In this document: positions 51,382 to 62,627 of the stretch, in pieces
Numbering within the stretch: the first letter of the stretch is position 1
How the letters are laid out: each line of letters begins with the position of its first letter
Assembly: GCA_903822005.1 (NCBI GenBank)
Contig: CAIJNL010000009.1
Location: 1 to 64,000, forward strand
Length of the DNA stretch: 64,000 bases
Direction: 5' to 3'
Source of the DNA: an uncultured Nitrospiraceae bacterium
GTDB taxonomy: Bacteria > Nitrospirota > Thermodesulfovibrionia > Thermodesulfovibrionales > Dissulfurispiraceae
Notes under the pieces: generated by a model
Database searches by the model: none
Told to the model about the DNA's origin: nothing
The model's input: only the letters and a program-made list of their open reading frames with translations
Position numbers and translations under genes: made by a program

Positions 51382-54300
51382 ATGAACCCCTCTCGTATCT
51401 TCATTCTGCGGCCGGTTGCGACCGCACTCATTATGGTCGCCATTCTGCTGGCTGGGGCGATTGCATACTACCAGCTGCCTGTTTCTGCCCTGCCTCAGGT
51501 AGATTACCCGACCATTCAGGTGGCAACTTTTTATCCTGGTGCCAGCCCGGATGTCGTATCTTCTTCTATCACTGCTCCGCTCGAAAGGCAGTTCGGGCAG
51601 ATGCCCGGACTGAGGCAGATGACATCAACCAGTTCAGGCGGCAGTTCGGTAATAACGCTCCAGTTCAGCCTTGACCTCAGCCTCGATGTAGCTGAACAGC
51701 AGGTGCAGGCGGCCATCAACGCCTCAGGAACATTCCTCCCCAGAGACCTGCCGAATCCGCCTGTCTACAGCAAGGTAAATCCTGCGGATGCGCCGGTCAT
51801 CACTTTGGCCCTGACTTCCAGCACCATGCCTCTGCCCCAGATAGAAGACCTTGCGGATACCAGGCTTGCACAGAAGATATCGCAGTTGTCCGGTGTCGGT
51901 CTTGTGACCATCAGCGGCGGACAGAGGCCTGCTGTGCGCGTTCAGGCAAACCCGACGGCGCTTGCGGCGTATGGGCTTACGCTCGAAGACGTGCGGGCCG
52001 CGCTGCAGACCGCTAACGTTAACCAGGCAAAGGGAGGCTTTGACGGTCACAGACAGTCATCGATAATAGGCGCGAATGATCAGCTGCTCTCAAGCAAGGA
52101 TTATAAACCCCTGCTTGTTGCCTATCGCAACGGTGCGCCGATATTGCTGAGTGATGTAGCGGATGTTGTGGATGATGCCGAGAATATCAAGCAGGCAGCC
52201 TGGATGAATGAAGACCCCGCCGTTATAGTCAACATTCAGAGACAGCCCGGTTCGAATGTCATAGAGGTAGTGGACAGGATAAAAAAGCTGCTGCCCCAGA
52301 TCGAACAGTCCCTGCCGTCATCCGTAAAGGTCTCGATTCTTACTGACCGGACCACAACCATCAGGACCTCTGTAGAAGATGTTCAGTTCGAACTGATGCT
52401 TGCTGTTGTCCTGGTCGTTATGGTCATATTCCTCTTCTTGCGTACTGTTGCTGCAACATCGATACCGAGCATTGCGGTGCCGTTGTCCATTGTAGGCACA
52501 TTCGGGATCATGTATCTCCTCGACTTCAGCCTTAACAACCTTACCCTGATGGCACTCACAATTGCCACCGGTTTTGTTGTGGACGATGCCATTGTAATGA
52601 TCGAAAACATAAGCCGCTATATCGAACAGGGCGAGTCACCACTTGAGGCCGCTTTAAAAGGATCTGAACAGATAGCCTTCACAATTATGTCATTGACCAT
52701 ATCCCTGATTGCTGTCCTGATTCCTCTTCTCTTTATGGGAGATGTTGTGGGCAGGCTCTTCCGCGAATTTGCCATTACCCTTGGAGTTACCATTGTAATC
52801 TCGGCCGTGGTCTCACTCACATTAACTCCGATGATGTGCGCCAAATTGCTCAAACACCAGCCGGCAGAGCAGCATAACAGGCTTTTTCGGAAATCCCAGG
52901 AGATATTCGACAGGATAATAGAATTTTACGGGAGGACGCTCAAATGGGTATTGGGCCGGCAGACTGCGACCCTGCTTGTAGCGGCCGCCACTCTGGTCTT
53001 TACTGTCCTTTTATACATCTGGATACCGAAGGGTTTTTTCCCTGTTCAGGACACGGGCATAATACTCGGCATTTCCGAGGCGCCGCAATGGACCTCATTC
53101 AATGCCATGGCCGAAAGGCAGCAGGCCCTTGCGAGGGTGATACTGCAGGACCCGGGAGTCAAGAGCCTTTCGTCTTTTATTGGTGTTGACGGAACCAATA
53201 CAACACTCAATACCGGAAGGTTTCTGATCAATCTGAAGCCACTCTCCGAAAGCGGACTCGATGCTACCGGGGTCATACATCGTCTGCAGCCCGAGATCGA
53301 AAAACTCAAGGGCATAGCACTTTTTATGCAGCCTGTGCAGGACCTGACGGTCGAGAGCCGCGTAAGCAAGACCCAATACCAGTACAGCCTCGAAGACCCC
53401 AACATCAAGGAGCTGAATTACTGGACACCCAAACTTGTTGAAGCATTACGGGAACTGCCCGAGCTGCGGGACGTGAGCAGCGACCAGCAGGACCAGGGCC
53501 TGCAGGTGTCCCTGAATATCGATCGCAATACAGCGTCGAGGCTGGGCATCACGCCGCAGATGATTGATGACACTCTTTATGACGCATTCGGGCAGAGGCA
53601 GGTATCTACCATGTTTACACAGCTGAATCAGTACAGGGTGATCCTTGAGGTAAAGCCCGAATTCAGACAGAACCCCGAAAAGCTCAAGCACATATTCATC
53701 AGGGGAGCAGGCGGCGGGCAGGTGCCGCTGTCAGCCGTCGTAACCGCCAAAGAGACTACCGGCCAACTGATTATCAGCCATCAGGGACAGTTCCCTTCAA
53801 CCACTCTGTCGTTCAATCTCTCACCTGGCTCTTCGCTTGGCGACGCTGTAAAGGCCATAGAAACGACTACGATTGAGCTGGGTATGCCCGTCAGCATACG
53901 CGGCAGCTTCCAGGGAACGGCACAGGCATTTCAGTCATCGCTTGGGAATGAATCTCTGCTTATCCTTGCTGCACTTATAACGGTGTATATTGTGCTCGGT
54001 GTGCTGTACGAAAGCTACATCCATCCCATTACCATCTTGTCCACGCTGCCGTCTGCCGGGGTAGGGGCGCTGCTTGCATTGATCATATGCCGCACAGAGT
54101 TCAGCGTGATAGCCTTGATAGGCATTATCCTGCTCATAGGTATCGTAAAGAAAAACGGCATTATGATGGTTGACTTCGCCCTTGATGCAGAGCGTAAACA
54201 TGGTGTGCCGCCGGTTGAGGCGATATACCAGGCCTGCCTGCTCAGATTCCGTCCCATCATGATGACGACTATGGCTGCGCTGCTTTCTGCCGTTCCGCTG

Positions 54301-54510
54301 GCACTTGGTACAGGCATGGGGTCGGAATTGAGGCATCCGCTTGGCATCTCCATAATAGGCGGACTTGTCATCAGCCAGGTCCTTACCCTCTATACGACCC
54401 CGGTTATTTATCTCTGGTTTGATCGCCTGGCCTTGCGAGTTGGCAGGAAAAAACCAGCCGATGCGTCTGAAGGTGCACTGGGCAAACCAGTTGAATCTGG
54501 AGAGAAATGA
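51382..54510 (+). CDS. RND efflux inner-membrane transporter (MdtB-like)
   Basis: 1042 aa HAE1-type [54 protein letters not shown]. Confidence 0.95.
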   Translation: MNPSRIFILRPVATALIMVAILLAGAIAYYQLPVSALPQVDYPTIQVATFYPGASPDVVSSSITAPLERQFGQMPGLRQMTSTSSGGSSVITLQFSLDLSLDVAEQQVQAAINASGTFLPRDLPNPPVYSKVNPADAPVITLALTSSTMPLPQIEDLADTRLAQKISQLSGVGLVTISGGQRPAVRVQANPTALAAYGLTLEDVRAALQTANVNQAKGGFDGHRQSSIIGANDQLLSSKDYKPLLVAYRNGAPILLSDVADVVDDAENIKQAAWMNEDPAVIVNIQRQPGSNVIEVVDRIKKLLPQIEQSLPSSVKVSILTDRTTTIRTSVEDVQFELMLAVVLVVMVIFLFLRTVAATSIPSIAVPLSIVGTFGIMYLLDFSLNNLTLMALTIATGFVVDDAIVMIENISRYIEQGESPLEAALKGSEQIAFTIMSLTISLIAVLIPLLFMGDVVGRLFREFAITLGVTIVISAVVSLTLTPMMCAKLLKHQPAEQHNRLFRKSQEIFDRIIEFYGRTLKWVLGRQTATLLVAAATLVFTVLLYIWIPKGFFPVQDTGIILGISEAPQWTSFNAMAERQQALARVILQDPGVKSLSSFIGVDGTNTTLNTGRFLINLKPLSESGLDATGVIHRLQPEIEKLKGIALFMQPVQDLTVESRVSKTQYQYSLEDPNIKELNYWTPKLVEALRELPELRDVSSDQQDQGLQVSLNIDRNTASRLGITPQMIDDTLYDAFGQRQVSTMFTQLNQYRVILEVKPEFRQNPEKLKHIFIRGAGGGQVPLSAVVTAKETTGQLIISHQGQFPSTTLSFNLSPGSSLGDAVKAIETTTIELGMPVSIRGSFQGTAQAFQSSLGNESLLILAALITVYIVLGVLYESYIHPITILSTLPSAGVGALLALIICRTEFSVIALIGIILLIGIVKKNGIMMVDFALDAERKHGVPPVEAIYQACLLRFRPIMMTTMAALLSAVPLALGTGMGSELRHPLGISIIGGLVISQVLTLYTTPVIYLWFDRLALRVGRKKPADASEGALGKPVESGEK

Positions 54511-57500
54511 ATATCTCCGCGCCTTTCATAAAGAGGCCAGTTGCAACAACGCTGTTAACCATAGGTCTGGTACTTTCAGGTCTGGTTGCAGTCAGAACAC
54601 TGCCGGTTTCTCCTCTTCCGCAGGTTGATTTCCCGACTATAAATGTATCTGCGGGTCTGCCCGGGGCCAGCCCCGAGACAATGGCTACAGCAGTGGCCGC
54701 GCCGCTTGAGCGCCAGTTTGCACATATTGCCGGCGTGACAGAAATGACCTCTTCCAGCGGACTGGGCAGCACCTCAATCACTCTGCAGTTCGAACTCAGC
54801 CGCGATATAGACGGGGCCGCAAGGGACGTTCAGGCCGCTATAAATGCGGCCAGGACTAATCTCCCTGCCAACCTGCCGAGTAATCCGCGCTACCGCAAGG
54901 TCAATCCGGCGGATGCGCCGGTACTGATACTGGCCCTGACATCGGATACGAGCAAGAGAGAAAATATGTATGACGTTGCCTCGACTATCCTGGCGCAGAA
55001 ACTTTCGCAGGTTGAAGGAGTGGGGCAGGTGTCTGTCGGCGGCAGCTCGCTGCCGTCTGTTCGCGTCGAGCTTAATCCGACTGCCCTGAATAAATACGGT
55101 ATCGGACTGAACGATGTCAGCAGCGCGCTGAATGCAACTAATGCCAATAAACCAAAGGGTCAGCTTTCTGATGACTCGCGCACATGGGAGATAAGGACAA
55201 ACGATCAGATTTATACGGCGGCGGAATACAAACCTCTGATCATAACATACAGGTCGGGTGCGGCCGTACGGCTGGCAGATGTGGCTGATGTGCAGGATTC
55301 GGTTGAGGACCTCCGTAATTCCGGTCTTGTAAATGGGAAACCGGCTGTTATGGTAATCGTCTTCAGGCAGCCGGGCGCTAACATAATCGATACAGTTGAC
55401 CGGGTGCTTGCATTGTTGCCGCAGCTCGAGGCGTCATTGCCCGGCGCAGTAAAGCTGTCCGTGGTAAATGACCGCACCCCTTCGATCCGCGGATCTCTTA
55501 AGGATGTCGAAATTACTCTCGTTATCTCGGCCGTTCTGGTAATACTCGTGGTGTTCATATTTTTAAGAAATATCAGGGCGACCCTGATACCCGCCATTGC
55601 GGTGCCTGTCTCGCTGATAGGCACCTTCGGCGTAATGTATCTGTTTAATTACAGTCTTGATAATCTCTCGCTGATGGCGCTGACTATTGCTACCGGGTTT
55701 GTAGTGGATGATGCCATAGTGGTGCTCGAAAACATAACGCGGCATATGGAGCAGGGCATGTCTGCTGAAGAGGCTGCCTATCTTGGCGCGAAAGAGATCG
55801 GCTTCACTGTCCTGTCGATCAGCATATCACTTATTGCGGTCTTTATCCCGATACTCCTGATGGGAGGCATGCTTGGCCGCCTTTTCCGCGAGTTTGCGGT
55901 CACGCTTTCGGCCGCAATCATGATATCTCTAGTGGTTTCGTTGACAACTACGCCAATGATGTGCGCAAGGCTGTTGAAAAGCGATAAAGGCGTGGAGCAC
56001 GGATGGCTGTATAATAAGGGTGAGCGGGCATTCGACTGGCTGCACAAACATTATGAAACGACCCTGAAACGCGCACTTCAGCATCCGCTTCTTATGATTT
56101 CGCTGACAATCATAACAGTAGCGATCTTTGTCGTATTATTCATCAATATCCCAAAGGGATTATTTCCGCAGCAGGACACAGGCAGACTGATGGGCTCCAT
56201 ACAGGCTTCGCAGGATATATCCTTTCAGGCAATGAACGAAAAGCTCAAGGCCATAGTTGATATTATTCAGGCCGATCCCGCTGTCGCAACCGTCGCCGCG
56301 TTCAGCGGAGGCGGATCCACTAGAAATACCGCAAGGATGTTCATAGCTCTGAAACCATATTCAGAGAGCAAGTTGAGAACGGATGAGGTGATAGCAAGGC
56401 TCCGCGGCAAGCTGGTGAGTGTGCCGGGGGCCCCTGCATATTTGCAGTCAGTACAGGACCTGCGGTTAGGCGGCAGGATGGGCGGCGCGCAATTCCAATA
56501 CACGCTGCAGGGTGATAATCTTGACGAGCTTTTGACCTGGGCGCCGCGCATAGAGCAGCAATTACGCACGTTGCCCGGTATTGCCGACGTAAACAGCGAT
56601 CAGCAGGACAAAGGCAGTCAGTCCCTGATAGTGATAGACCGCACTACCGCATCGCGCCTGGGCATTTCGACACAGGTGATAGATGAGACGCTCTATGGCG
56701 CCTTTGGACAGAAACAGGTTTCTGTCATGTATACCCTGCTCAACCAGTATCATGTAGTTATGGAGGTTGCACCGCAATACTGGCAGCGGCCCGAAACGCT
56801 TAGGGACATTTATGTAAGATCATCAACCGGCTCGCTTGTACCCCTGAGCGCGTTTTCTCATTTTGAGCCTACTCGTACTGCCCTTGCTGTTGCCCATCAG
56901 GGCCAGTTTCCTGCAGTAACTCTTTCTTTCAACCTCCCGTCCGGGACTGCTTTGGGCGACGCTGTTAATGCTATTGACGATGCTACAGCTAAGATGGGGA
57001 TCCCATCAACCATACGCGGTACATTTCAGGGTACTGCCCAGGTTTACCTCTCATCTCTCGCAGGTCTGCCATTACTGATACTTGCCGCGCTTATTGCAGT
57101 ATATATCGTGCTCGGGGTGCTTTATGAAAGTTATATCCATCCTATAACGATCATATCAACGTTGCCCTCTGCCGGAGTCGGTGCCCTCCTTGCGCTTATG
57201 ATATGCAACACAGAGCTCAGCATTATCGCCATGATCGGCCTGATTCTGCTAATTGGCATAGTAAAAAAGAATGGTATCATGATGGTTGATTTTGCTCTGG
57301 AAGCGGAACGCAAGGACGGTTCCAGGCCGGAAGATGCAATATTCCAGGCCTGCATGCTCAGGTTTCGTCCGATTATGATGACTACAGCGGCTGCCCTGCT
57401 CGGGGCCTTGCCTCTCGCCATAGGCCTCGGAGTCGGAGGTGAGCTTCGCCGGCCTCTTGGAATCTCGATAGTCGGCGGTCTCATATTCAGCCAGATGCTT

Positions 57501-57641
57501 ACGCTATATACTACACCCGTTGTTTATCTCTACATGGACCGCTTCAGATTATGGATTGCGGAGAAAAGGGCCGCACGCGGAGGGAAATTGATAACTCTGA
57601 ATATCTTTAACAGGCCTGGCCGGAACCGCAGAGATAAATAA
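54507..57641 (+). CDS. RND efflux inner-membrane transporter, second pump (MdtC-like)
   Basis: 1044 aa; [36 protein letters not shown] overlaps the stop of the first pump. Confidence 0.95.
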   Translation: MNISAPFIKRPVATTLLTIGLVLSGLVAVRTLPVSPLPQVDFPTINVSAGLPGASPETMATAVAAPLERQFAHIAGVTEMTSSSGLGSTSITLQFELSRDIDGAARDVQAAINAARTNLPANLPSNPRYRKVNPADAPVLILALTSDTSKRENMYDVASTILAQKLSQVEGVGQVSVGGSSLPSVRVELNPTALNKYGIGLNDVSSALNATNANKPKGQLSDDSRTWEIRTNDQIYTAAEYKPLIITYRSGAAVRLADVADVQDSVEDLRNSGLVNGKPAVMVIVFRQPGANIIDTVDRVLALLPQLEASLPGAVKLSVVNDRTPSIRGSLKDVEITLVISAVLVILVVFIFLRNIRATLIPAIAVPVSLIGTFGVMYLFNYSLDNLSLMALTIATGFVVDDAIVVLENITRHMEQGMSAEEAAYLGAKEIGFTVLSISISLIAVFIPILLMGGMLGRLFREFAVTLSAAIMISLVVSLTTTPMMCARLLKSDKGVEHGWLYNKGERAFDWLHKHYETTLKRALQHPLLMISLTIITVAIFVVLFINIPKGLFPQQDTGRLMGSIQASQDISFQAMNEKLKAIVDIIQADPAVATVAAFSGGGSTRNTARMFIALKPYSESKLRTDEVIARLRGKLVSVPGAPAYLQSVQDLRLGGRMGGAQFQYTLQGDNLDELLTWAPRIEQQLRTLPGIADVNSDQQDKGSQSLIVIDRTTASRLGISTQVIDETLYGAFGQKQVSVMYTLLNQYHVVMEVAPQYWQRPETLRDIYVRSSTGSLVPLSAFSHFEPTRTALAVAHQGQFPAVTLSFNLPSGTALGDAVNAIDDATAKMGIPSTIRGTFQGTAQVYLSSLAGLPLLILAALIAVYIVLGVLYESYIHPITIISTLPSAGVGALLALMICNTELSIIAMIGLILLIGIVKKNGIMMVDFALEAERKDGSRPEDAIFQACMLRFRPIMMTTAAALLGALPLAIGLGVGGELRRPLGISIVGGLIFSQMLTLYTTPVVYLYMDRFRLWIAEKRAARGGKLITLNIFNRPGRNRRDK

Positions 57642-57706
57642 TAATATGAATAGATTGAAAGGGCGTAATATCCTTTACGAAGGACATGTAAATTGAATTC
57701 ATAGAA

Positions 57707-59236
57707 GTGGAAAGGTTAAGGTATAATTTGTTCAGGACATTTATCGTTATTTGGGAGAAAAATGTGGAAAATGTTGAGCCGTTATTTAACAGGCGCCGGG
57801 TGTCTATTTTACTGATATTATGCGGCATGCTGACTCTGCTGACCGGATGTGCCGTCGGCCCTGACTATGTCAGACCTACAGCCGAAACACCATCATCATT
57901 TAAAGAAAACGCGGGCTGGAAAGTGGCTGAGCCTCGTGATAATGGCATTAAGGGGAAATGGTGGGAGATATACAATGATCCGCAGCTGAACATGCTTGAA
58001 GAGCAGGTAATTGTTTCAAACCAGAACATTGCGGCGGCCGAGGCGCAGTTCCGTCAGGCGACAGCTATCGTTCAGGGTTCGCAGGCGGGGTTGTTTCCGG
58101 TGTTGGGGGCATCGGTTACTCCATCACGCTCCAGCAAGGCTATCGGATCCAGCAGCAGTCCATCCAGATCGAGGAGTACAACAAATGATTTTCTTTTGAC
58201 CGGTCTCATATCATGGGAACTTGACGTATGGGGCAAGATTCGCAGGACAGTAGAATCAAACGAGGCAAGTGCCCAGGCCAGCGCAGCTGACCTCGAGGCT
58301 ATACGCCTGAGCATACAGGCCACACTCGCGCAGAACTATTTCCAGTTGCGAACGCTGGACGCACAGAAACAGCTGTTTGATGTCACGATCAGCGAATACC
58401 AAAAAAATCTCGAGCTGACGAAGAACCGTTATGTCGGAGGAGTTGCTGCAAAATCGGATGTTCTTAAGGCCGAAACACAACTTAAAACAACCCAGGCACA
58501 GGCAATCGACATCCGCATTCAGCGCGCCCAACTCGAACACGCCATTGCAACTCTAATTGGAAAACCAGCGTCATCTTTCTCAATACCATTTTCTCCTCTT
58601 GCATCAATCCCGCCGAATATACCGGCAGGGATACCCTCTGATCTCCTCGAACGGAGATCAGATATTGCCGGAGCTGAGAGGCGTATGGCTGCTGCGAATG
58701 CCCTAATAGGTGTTGCGAAGGCGGCTTACTATCCTGCAATAACGCTGAATGGATCGGGCGGATTCGATGCTGCTACGCTGTCGAAATGGCTTGTATGGCC
58801 GAGCCGTTTCTGGTCTATAGGTTCAACTGCAGCGGAGACAATTCTCGATTTCGGGGTGCGGAGCGCTCATACCGACCAGGCGATTGCTGCCTATGATGCC
58901 AGCGTTGCTGCATATCGACAGGCAGTATTAACCGGCTTCCAGGAGGTAGAAGACAACCTGGCTGCCCTGAGGATACTCGAAGAAGAAGCCGCAATGCAGG
59001 ACGAAGCTGTTAGGGCGGCCAAGCAATCAGTTGCCGTCAGTATCAATCAATACAAGTCAGGCATAATCAGTTATCTTGACGTTGTGACTGTCCTGGCCAT
59101 TGCACAGGGCAATGAACAGACTGCCATCGGTATTAACGGCCGGCGCATGGCTGCGAGTGTGCTTCTTATAAAGGCCCTTGGAGGAGGCTGGGATTCTGCT
59201 GCCGCATCAGCTGATAAAGGCAATAGAGTAAAATAA
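57707..59236 (+). CDS. RND outer-membrane lipoprotein channel (NodT/OprM family)
   Basis: LLTGCAVGPDYVRPTAETPSSFKE, WWEIYNDPQLNMLEEQ, FGVRSAHTDQAIAAYDASVAAYRQAVLTGFQEVEDNLAALR. Confidence 0.95.
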   Translation: MERLRYNLFRTFIVIWEKNVENVEPLFNRRRVSILLILCGMLTLLTGCAVGPDYVRPTAETPSSFKENAGWKVAEPRDNGIKGKWWEIYNDPQLNMLEEQVIVSNQNIAAAEAQFRQATAIVQGSQAGLFPVLGASVTPSRSSKAIGSSSSPSRSRSTTNDFLLTGLISWELDVWGKIRRTVESNEASAQASAADLEAIRLSIQATLAQNYFQLRTLDAQKQLFDVTISEYQKNLELTKNRYVGGVAAKSDVLKAETQLKTTQAQAIDIRIQRAQLEHAIATLIGKPASSFSIPFSPLASIPPNIPAGIPSDLLERRSDIAGAERRMAAANALIGVAKAAYYPAITLNGSGGFDAATLSKWLVWPSRFWSIGSTAAETILDFGVRSAHTDQAIAAYDASVAAYRQAVLTGFQEVEDNLAALRILEEEAAMQDEAVRAAKQSVAVSINQYKSGIISYLDVVTVLAIAQGNEQTAIGINGRRMAASVLLIKALGGGWDSAAASADKGNRVK

Positions 59237-59291
59237 GCAAGGCCGAAAACAGTGGATTAGAACAAGCCGGTTGCAACGTCTGACCTAATAG

Positions 59292-60521
59292 TTAAGACCG
59301 AGCAGGGGACTTTTTGACTGCAGGTATTCTCGCAGTCAGCTCTTTTATAGAAATATTGTTCTTTTCGGATATCAGTTTCAGGTCCTCGTATTCTGGCGTG
59401 GAAGTAACTATCATTCCCTTATGGCGGGATATTTTGTAACGCACTGTGCCAAATTCGGTTTTAACCTTTATTGTTTCCCTTGCCAGTATGTTTCTATGAG
59501 CGCTCTGGAACCGGATTCCGATTGTGGTAGTTTCGGAAAAGAGGACTGAAGAAATCCTGTCCATGTCCTGTTCAGTTGTTATTACCGTGAGCTTTATGGC
59601 CGGGCGGCCCTTTTTCATGATTATATTTTCCAGGAACACATCGAGGGCCCCGGCTGAGAAGAGCCGGTTCATAACGGTCTCATAATACTGGGGGTTCATG
59701 TCGTCTATATTGGTTTCGAGTACCATGACCTTGTCATTCTCACAGCCTTCTGACGGCTTGATGTTTGACGGTTCGGTGCCTATGAGAATCCTCAGGGCAT
59801 TAGGCATGCCGGCGATTTCCCTGCTTCCCGCACCGTAGCCGATATGTTCAATAGCCATAACCGGCAAGGGACCTGTTGATGACGCCAGTTCTTTCACGAG
59901 AGATGCTCCTGTAGGCGTTGCAAGTTCAAACTGTACGCCTGAAGAGTAAATGGGCAGACCTTTTAGCAGGACAGCCGTAGCCGGGGCCGGAACAGGAAGA
60001 ATCCCGTGCGCTGTCTTTACCGTGCCCTGGCCGGTATTTATAGGTGACGTAATTATTTTTTTAACTCCAAGAAGGTCCAGGCCGATCAGTGTGCCGAATA
60101 TATCCACCATGCAGTCAACGGCGCCGAGTTCATGCAGGTGGACCTGCTCAACGGGTTCTCCATGGACTGCTGCTTCGGCCTCAAACAGGCGGCGGAATAT
60201 CTCAAGGCCTTTCTTTTTTATGGATGGATCAAGCTCCGAATTCTTAATAAGCCTCTGAACATCCTTCCACTTTCGTGCATCTGAATGGCGGTGATGATGG
60301 TGATCGTGGTGATGATCTGCCTTTTTTTTGATGACAACGTCTACTTTTGTTGCGGCGATGCCGCTGCGCTTAACTTTTTTGGCAGAGATAGTATAGCCGT
60401 CCAGGGCGAGCTTCTTCAGTTCGCTTCTGATCCTGCTTATGCTTGCACCTGCATCCACGAGTGCGCCGAGGCACATATCACCACTTATTCCTGACGAGCA
60501 ATCCAGATAGGCTGTTTTCAT
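59292..60521 (-). CDS. larC: Nickel-pincer cofactor biosynthesis protein LarC (single uninterrupted ORF)
   Basis: YLDCSSGISGDMCLGALVDAG, HLHELGAVDCMVDIFG, ETNIDDMNPQYYETVMNRLF; His-rich DHHHDHHHHRH. Confidence 0.95.
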   Translation of the reverse strand: MKTAYLDCSSGISGDMCLGALVDAGASISRIRSELKKLALDGYTISAKKVKRSGIAATKVDVVIKKKADHHHDHHHHRHSDARKWKDVQRLIKNSELDPSIKKKGLEIFRRLFEAEAAVHGEPVEQVHLHELGAVDCMVDIFGTLIGLDLLGVKKIITSPINTGQGTVKTAHGILPVPAPATAVLLKGLPIYSSGVQFELATPTGASLVKELASSTGPLPVMAIEHIGYGAGSREIAGMPNALRILIGTEPSNIKPSEGCENDKVMVLETNIDDMNPQYYETVMNRLFSAGALDVFLENIIMKKGRPAIKLTVITTEQDMDRISSVLFSETTTIGIRFQSAHRNILARETIKVKTEFGTVRYKISRHKGMIVTSTPEYEDLKLISEKNNISIKELTARIPAVKKSPARS

Positions 60522-60662
60522 CCATTTATTTTACATGTAAATGATCAGAATGGAAAGATGTTTGCGCTTGTGATAATGTGCGCAAAAAAAAAGACTTGCA
60601 TATCCTATGGCAGTATTTGATAAAATAACCTTCCGAAAAAATGGCCGCAATCATTCCGCGGT

Positions 60663-60692
60663 TTGTTTCTAAAGACTGCCAACGGTTATAAT
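60663..60692 (+). promoter_or_regulatory. Probable tRNA-Thr promoter
   Basis: TTGTTT (60663-60668), 18-bp spacer, perfect TATAAT (60687-60692), 13 bp before the tRNA. Confidence 0.5.
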
Positions 60693-60705
60693 ATTCGGGT
60701 TCTAT

Positions 60706-60778
60706 GCCACCTTAGCTCAGCTGGTAGAGCAATTGATTCGTAATCAGTAGGTCGCCGGTTCGACTCCGGCAGGTGGCT
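60706..60778 (+). tRNA. tRNA-Thr (anticodon CGT), CCA not encoded
   Basis: Full cloverleaf: GCCACCT/AGGTGGC acceptor, GCTC/GAGC D-stem, ATTGA-TTCGTAA-TCAGT anticodon arm, GCCGG-TTCGACT-CCGGC T-arm. Confidence 0.97.
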
Positions 60779-61317
60779 TTTTCTCTTCTTGAAGTCAATA
60801 GGTTAAATGTTCCAATATCAGCGACAAAAGTGACTTCTCATATTTCTCTTATATTCTTAAATTTCGCTAAAATTTCTCGGGGCCATACTGGGTCAAAACT
60901 GAAGCGGAAAGTGCGATTAATTTACGCTACAGAATTGGTTCGCATCAAGATGTAATCAGATGACGGGGCAAAGGGTGAAAGCAGTGTTTCTATTTGATTG
61001 ACCGTGCGAACTATTTCGCGAATCCTTTATGTCGGGGAAAATGCTAAAACATGGGTAATTAATGGGCATGACCTATAGAAAGCTCTTATAAAGCAATATC
61101 ATACGCAAGGCAGTTAAGTTTCCAAACTGGGTGTCACGAGATCTTGCTGGGCCTTCCCGCTGCCTTATGTGAAAATCTATTCGAAATGCTATTGAAAGGT
61201 GTAGAACTTTCTGCTACAGTTGCTGTAACGAGATAATAACTGGCCGCAACTTGCGTTCTTCTATGGAATGCGCTTAGTGTGAGGGCTGTATATGCCCAAT
61301 TTACATAGGGGGCGCAA

Positions 61318-61536
61318 ATGTACTCATGGGGAAAGTGGCTGTCGTACTTGATAGGGATGGTCTTCGGTTTCGGTATTGGGGGGATCATTGGAGGATTGCT
61401 CGGGGAGGCCATGAAGAAATATAATATCCTAGATCAAGCTGATAAGGACTATTGGCCTTCACTGTTAGGTTTACTATTCGGTGGTGCTGGCTTTGGTGCA
61501 GGGATTTATATCGTCACGAAGATTTTCGGAGACTAA
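61318..61536 (+). CDS. Small Gly-rich membrane protein, unknown function
   Basis: 72 aa; two hydrophobic Gly-rich segments (LIGMVFGFGIGGIIGGLLGEAM, LLGLLFGGAGFGAGIYIV). Confidence 0.6.
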   Translation: MYSWGKWLSYLIGMVFGFGIGGIIGGLLGEAMKKYNILDQADKDYWPSLLGLLFGGAGFGAGIYIVTKIFGD

Positions 61537-61591
61537 GTTTACTTATCATGGCATGTCGATCATAGGTGAAGAGAAAGGAGATATTTTTTCG

Positions 61592-61686
61592 GCATACCCT
61601 TATAAAATCCAGCGGATGGGGATGCTTTTTTTTCTTTCTTTCTTCTTCTTGCCCTTGGTTCGCTGCCGCTGAGCTTAACGTTCGGC
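61592..61686 (+). other. Candidate integron attC-like recombination site (single, degenerate)
   Basis: GCATACC (5/7 to GCCTAAC) ... tCCAGCGGa ... gCCGCTGaGCTTAACGTTCGGC (6/7 to GTTAGGC); CAGCGG (61610-61615) pairs with CCGCTG (61666-61671); small ORFs on either side. Confidence 0.4.
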
Positions 61687-61709
61687 CGTTTATCTTGAAA
61701 GGAGAAAAG

Positions 61710-62144
61710 ATGAAATTCTTGACCCTGGTTCTTTCCATCTCTTTCATTGTATTGATCGGCAATTGCTCTCAACAAATGGCCAGTGGTAATTCTAATGTGA
61801 ATGATTCGATCTTCCAGTCCTATGGATTTCCCGCACACCCTAACCTAACCCATTTATGCACTGAATATGTTTATGGATTAGACAACCACATAACATGGGA
61901 TGCTTTTGTTTCTCCTGCCAAGCCATCTGAGCTTGTGGATTACTATCGTCGGAAGTTGGGAGATGCCGGATTTACAAGAGAAGGTGAGGGTGGTTCATGG
62001 AGGCGTCCCGCTGATGCTACTCAGCCGCAGGCAGTAATGAATATTATGGCGATTGGGACAGATAACCCTTCTCGCAATTGCAAGAAGAAGCCGCCTTCTG
62101 ATTCACGCGCTATTATCATCATCTCCCGAATGAATAAGCGCTAA
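61710..62144 (+). CDS. Putative exported protein or lipoprotein, unknown function
   Basis: MKFLTLVLSISFIVLIGNCSQQ signal/lipobox-like start preceded by gaaaggagaaaag; preferred over the longer ORF start at 61566, which would run through the attC-like site. Confidence 0.65.
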   Translation: MKFLTLVLSISFIVLIGNCSQQMASGNSNVNDSIFQSYGFPAHPNLTHLCTEYVYGLDNHITWDAFVSPAKPSELVDYYRRKLGDAGFTREGEGGSWRRPADATQPQAVMNIMAIGTDNPSRNCKKKPPSDSRAIIIISRMNKR

Positions 62145-62301
62145 ATCTATTGATTCTGAAGATATTCTTGACATGCTGCAGACGTTTCTCCAGTCTTTTT
62201 ACATCATCCTGACGTCCCAATTGAGACGCTAATGTAATTGAAGCGTAAAATGCTTCTTTTGCGCGCGAATAGCATCCTGTGGGGTTCCTCGAGTCATACA
62301 T
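62119..62301 (-). pseudogene. Possible gene fragment (C-terminal remnant)
   Basis: MYDSRNPTGCYSRAKEAFYASITLASQLGRQDDVKRLEKRLQHVKNIF. The reading frame continues upstream as RALKRSVAASYDE and then meets a TAG, so there may be no complete gene. Confidence 0.3.
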
Positions 62302-62627
62302 TTCGTCATATGAGGCAGCGACAGACCGTTTTAAGGCTCTCTATAAAGTAGTATACTGAATTCGGTAACTTTTGATAACCCGGTGAACGTATGCGCAGCG
62401 GTGCGGAGAGTTGCTACGCCCACAAACCTGAACTGCTCCCTCGGCTTCCGCGTTGCCTTCTCCGCTCGGTAGTTATTTTCTGAGTTCTGGTATTCTATTT
62501 TCAGCCGTGCCAGGTTGGGGACAGGGTCTATGCTCCTGTCCGAGATGAAATATTTGGGGAGGGGAATCAGCAAAGAGTCGCTGATGATAAATATTATAAC
62601 GATGATAACTATTGTGGAGGGAACACC

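Noticed and set aside
60773-60955. 60-aa ORF starting within the tRNA-Thr 3' end
   Set aside because: Start codon overlaps the mature tRNA and no protein family is recognisable.
62386-62475. Second attC-like hairpin (gcggagag...cttctccgc)
   Set aside because: There is an inverted repeat, but neither end matches GTTRRRY/RYYYAAC well and no cassette-like ORF arrangement follows.
62331-62573. Possible transposase remnant on the minus strand
   Set aside because: No DDE, HTH or other transposase motif that I can recognise in the 80-aa translation.
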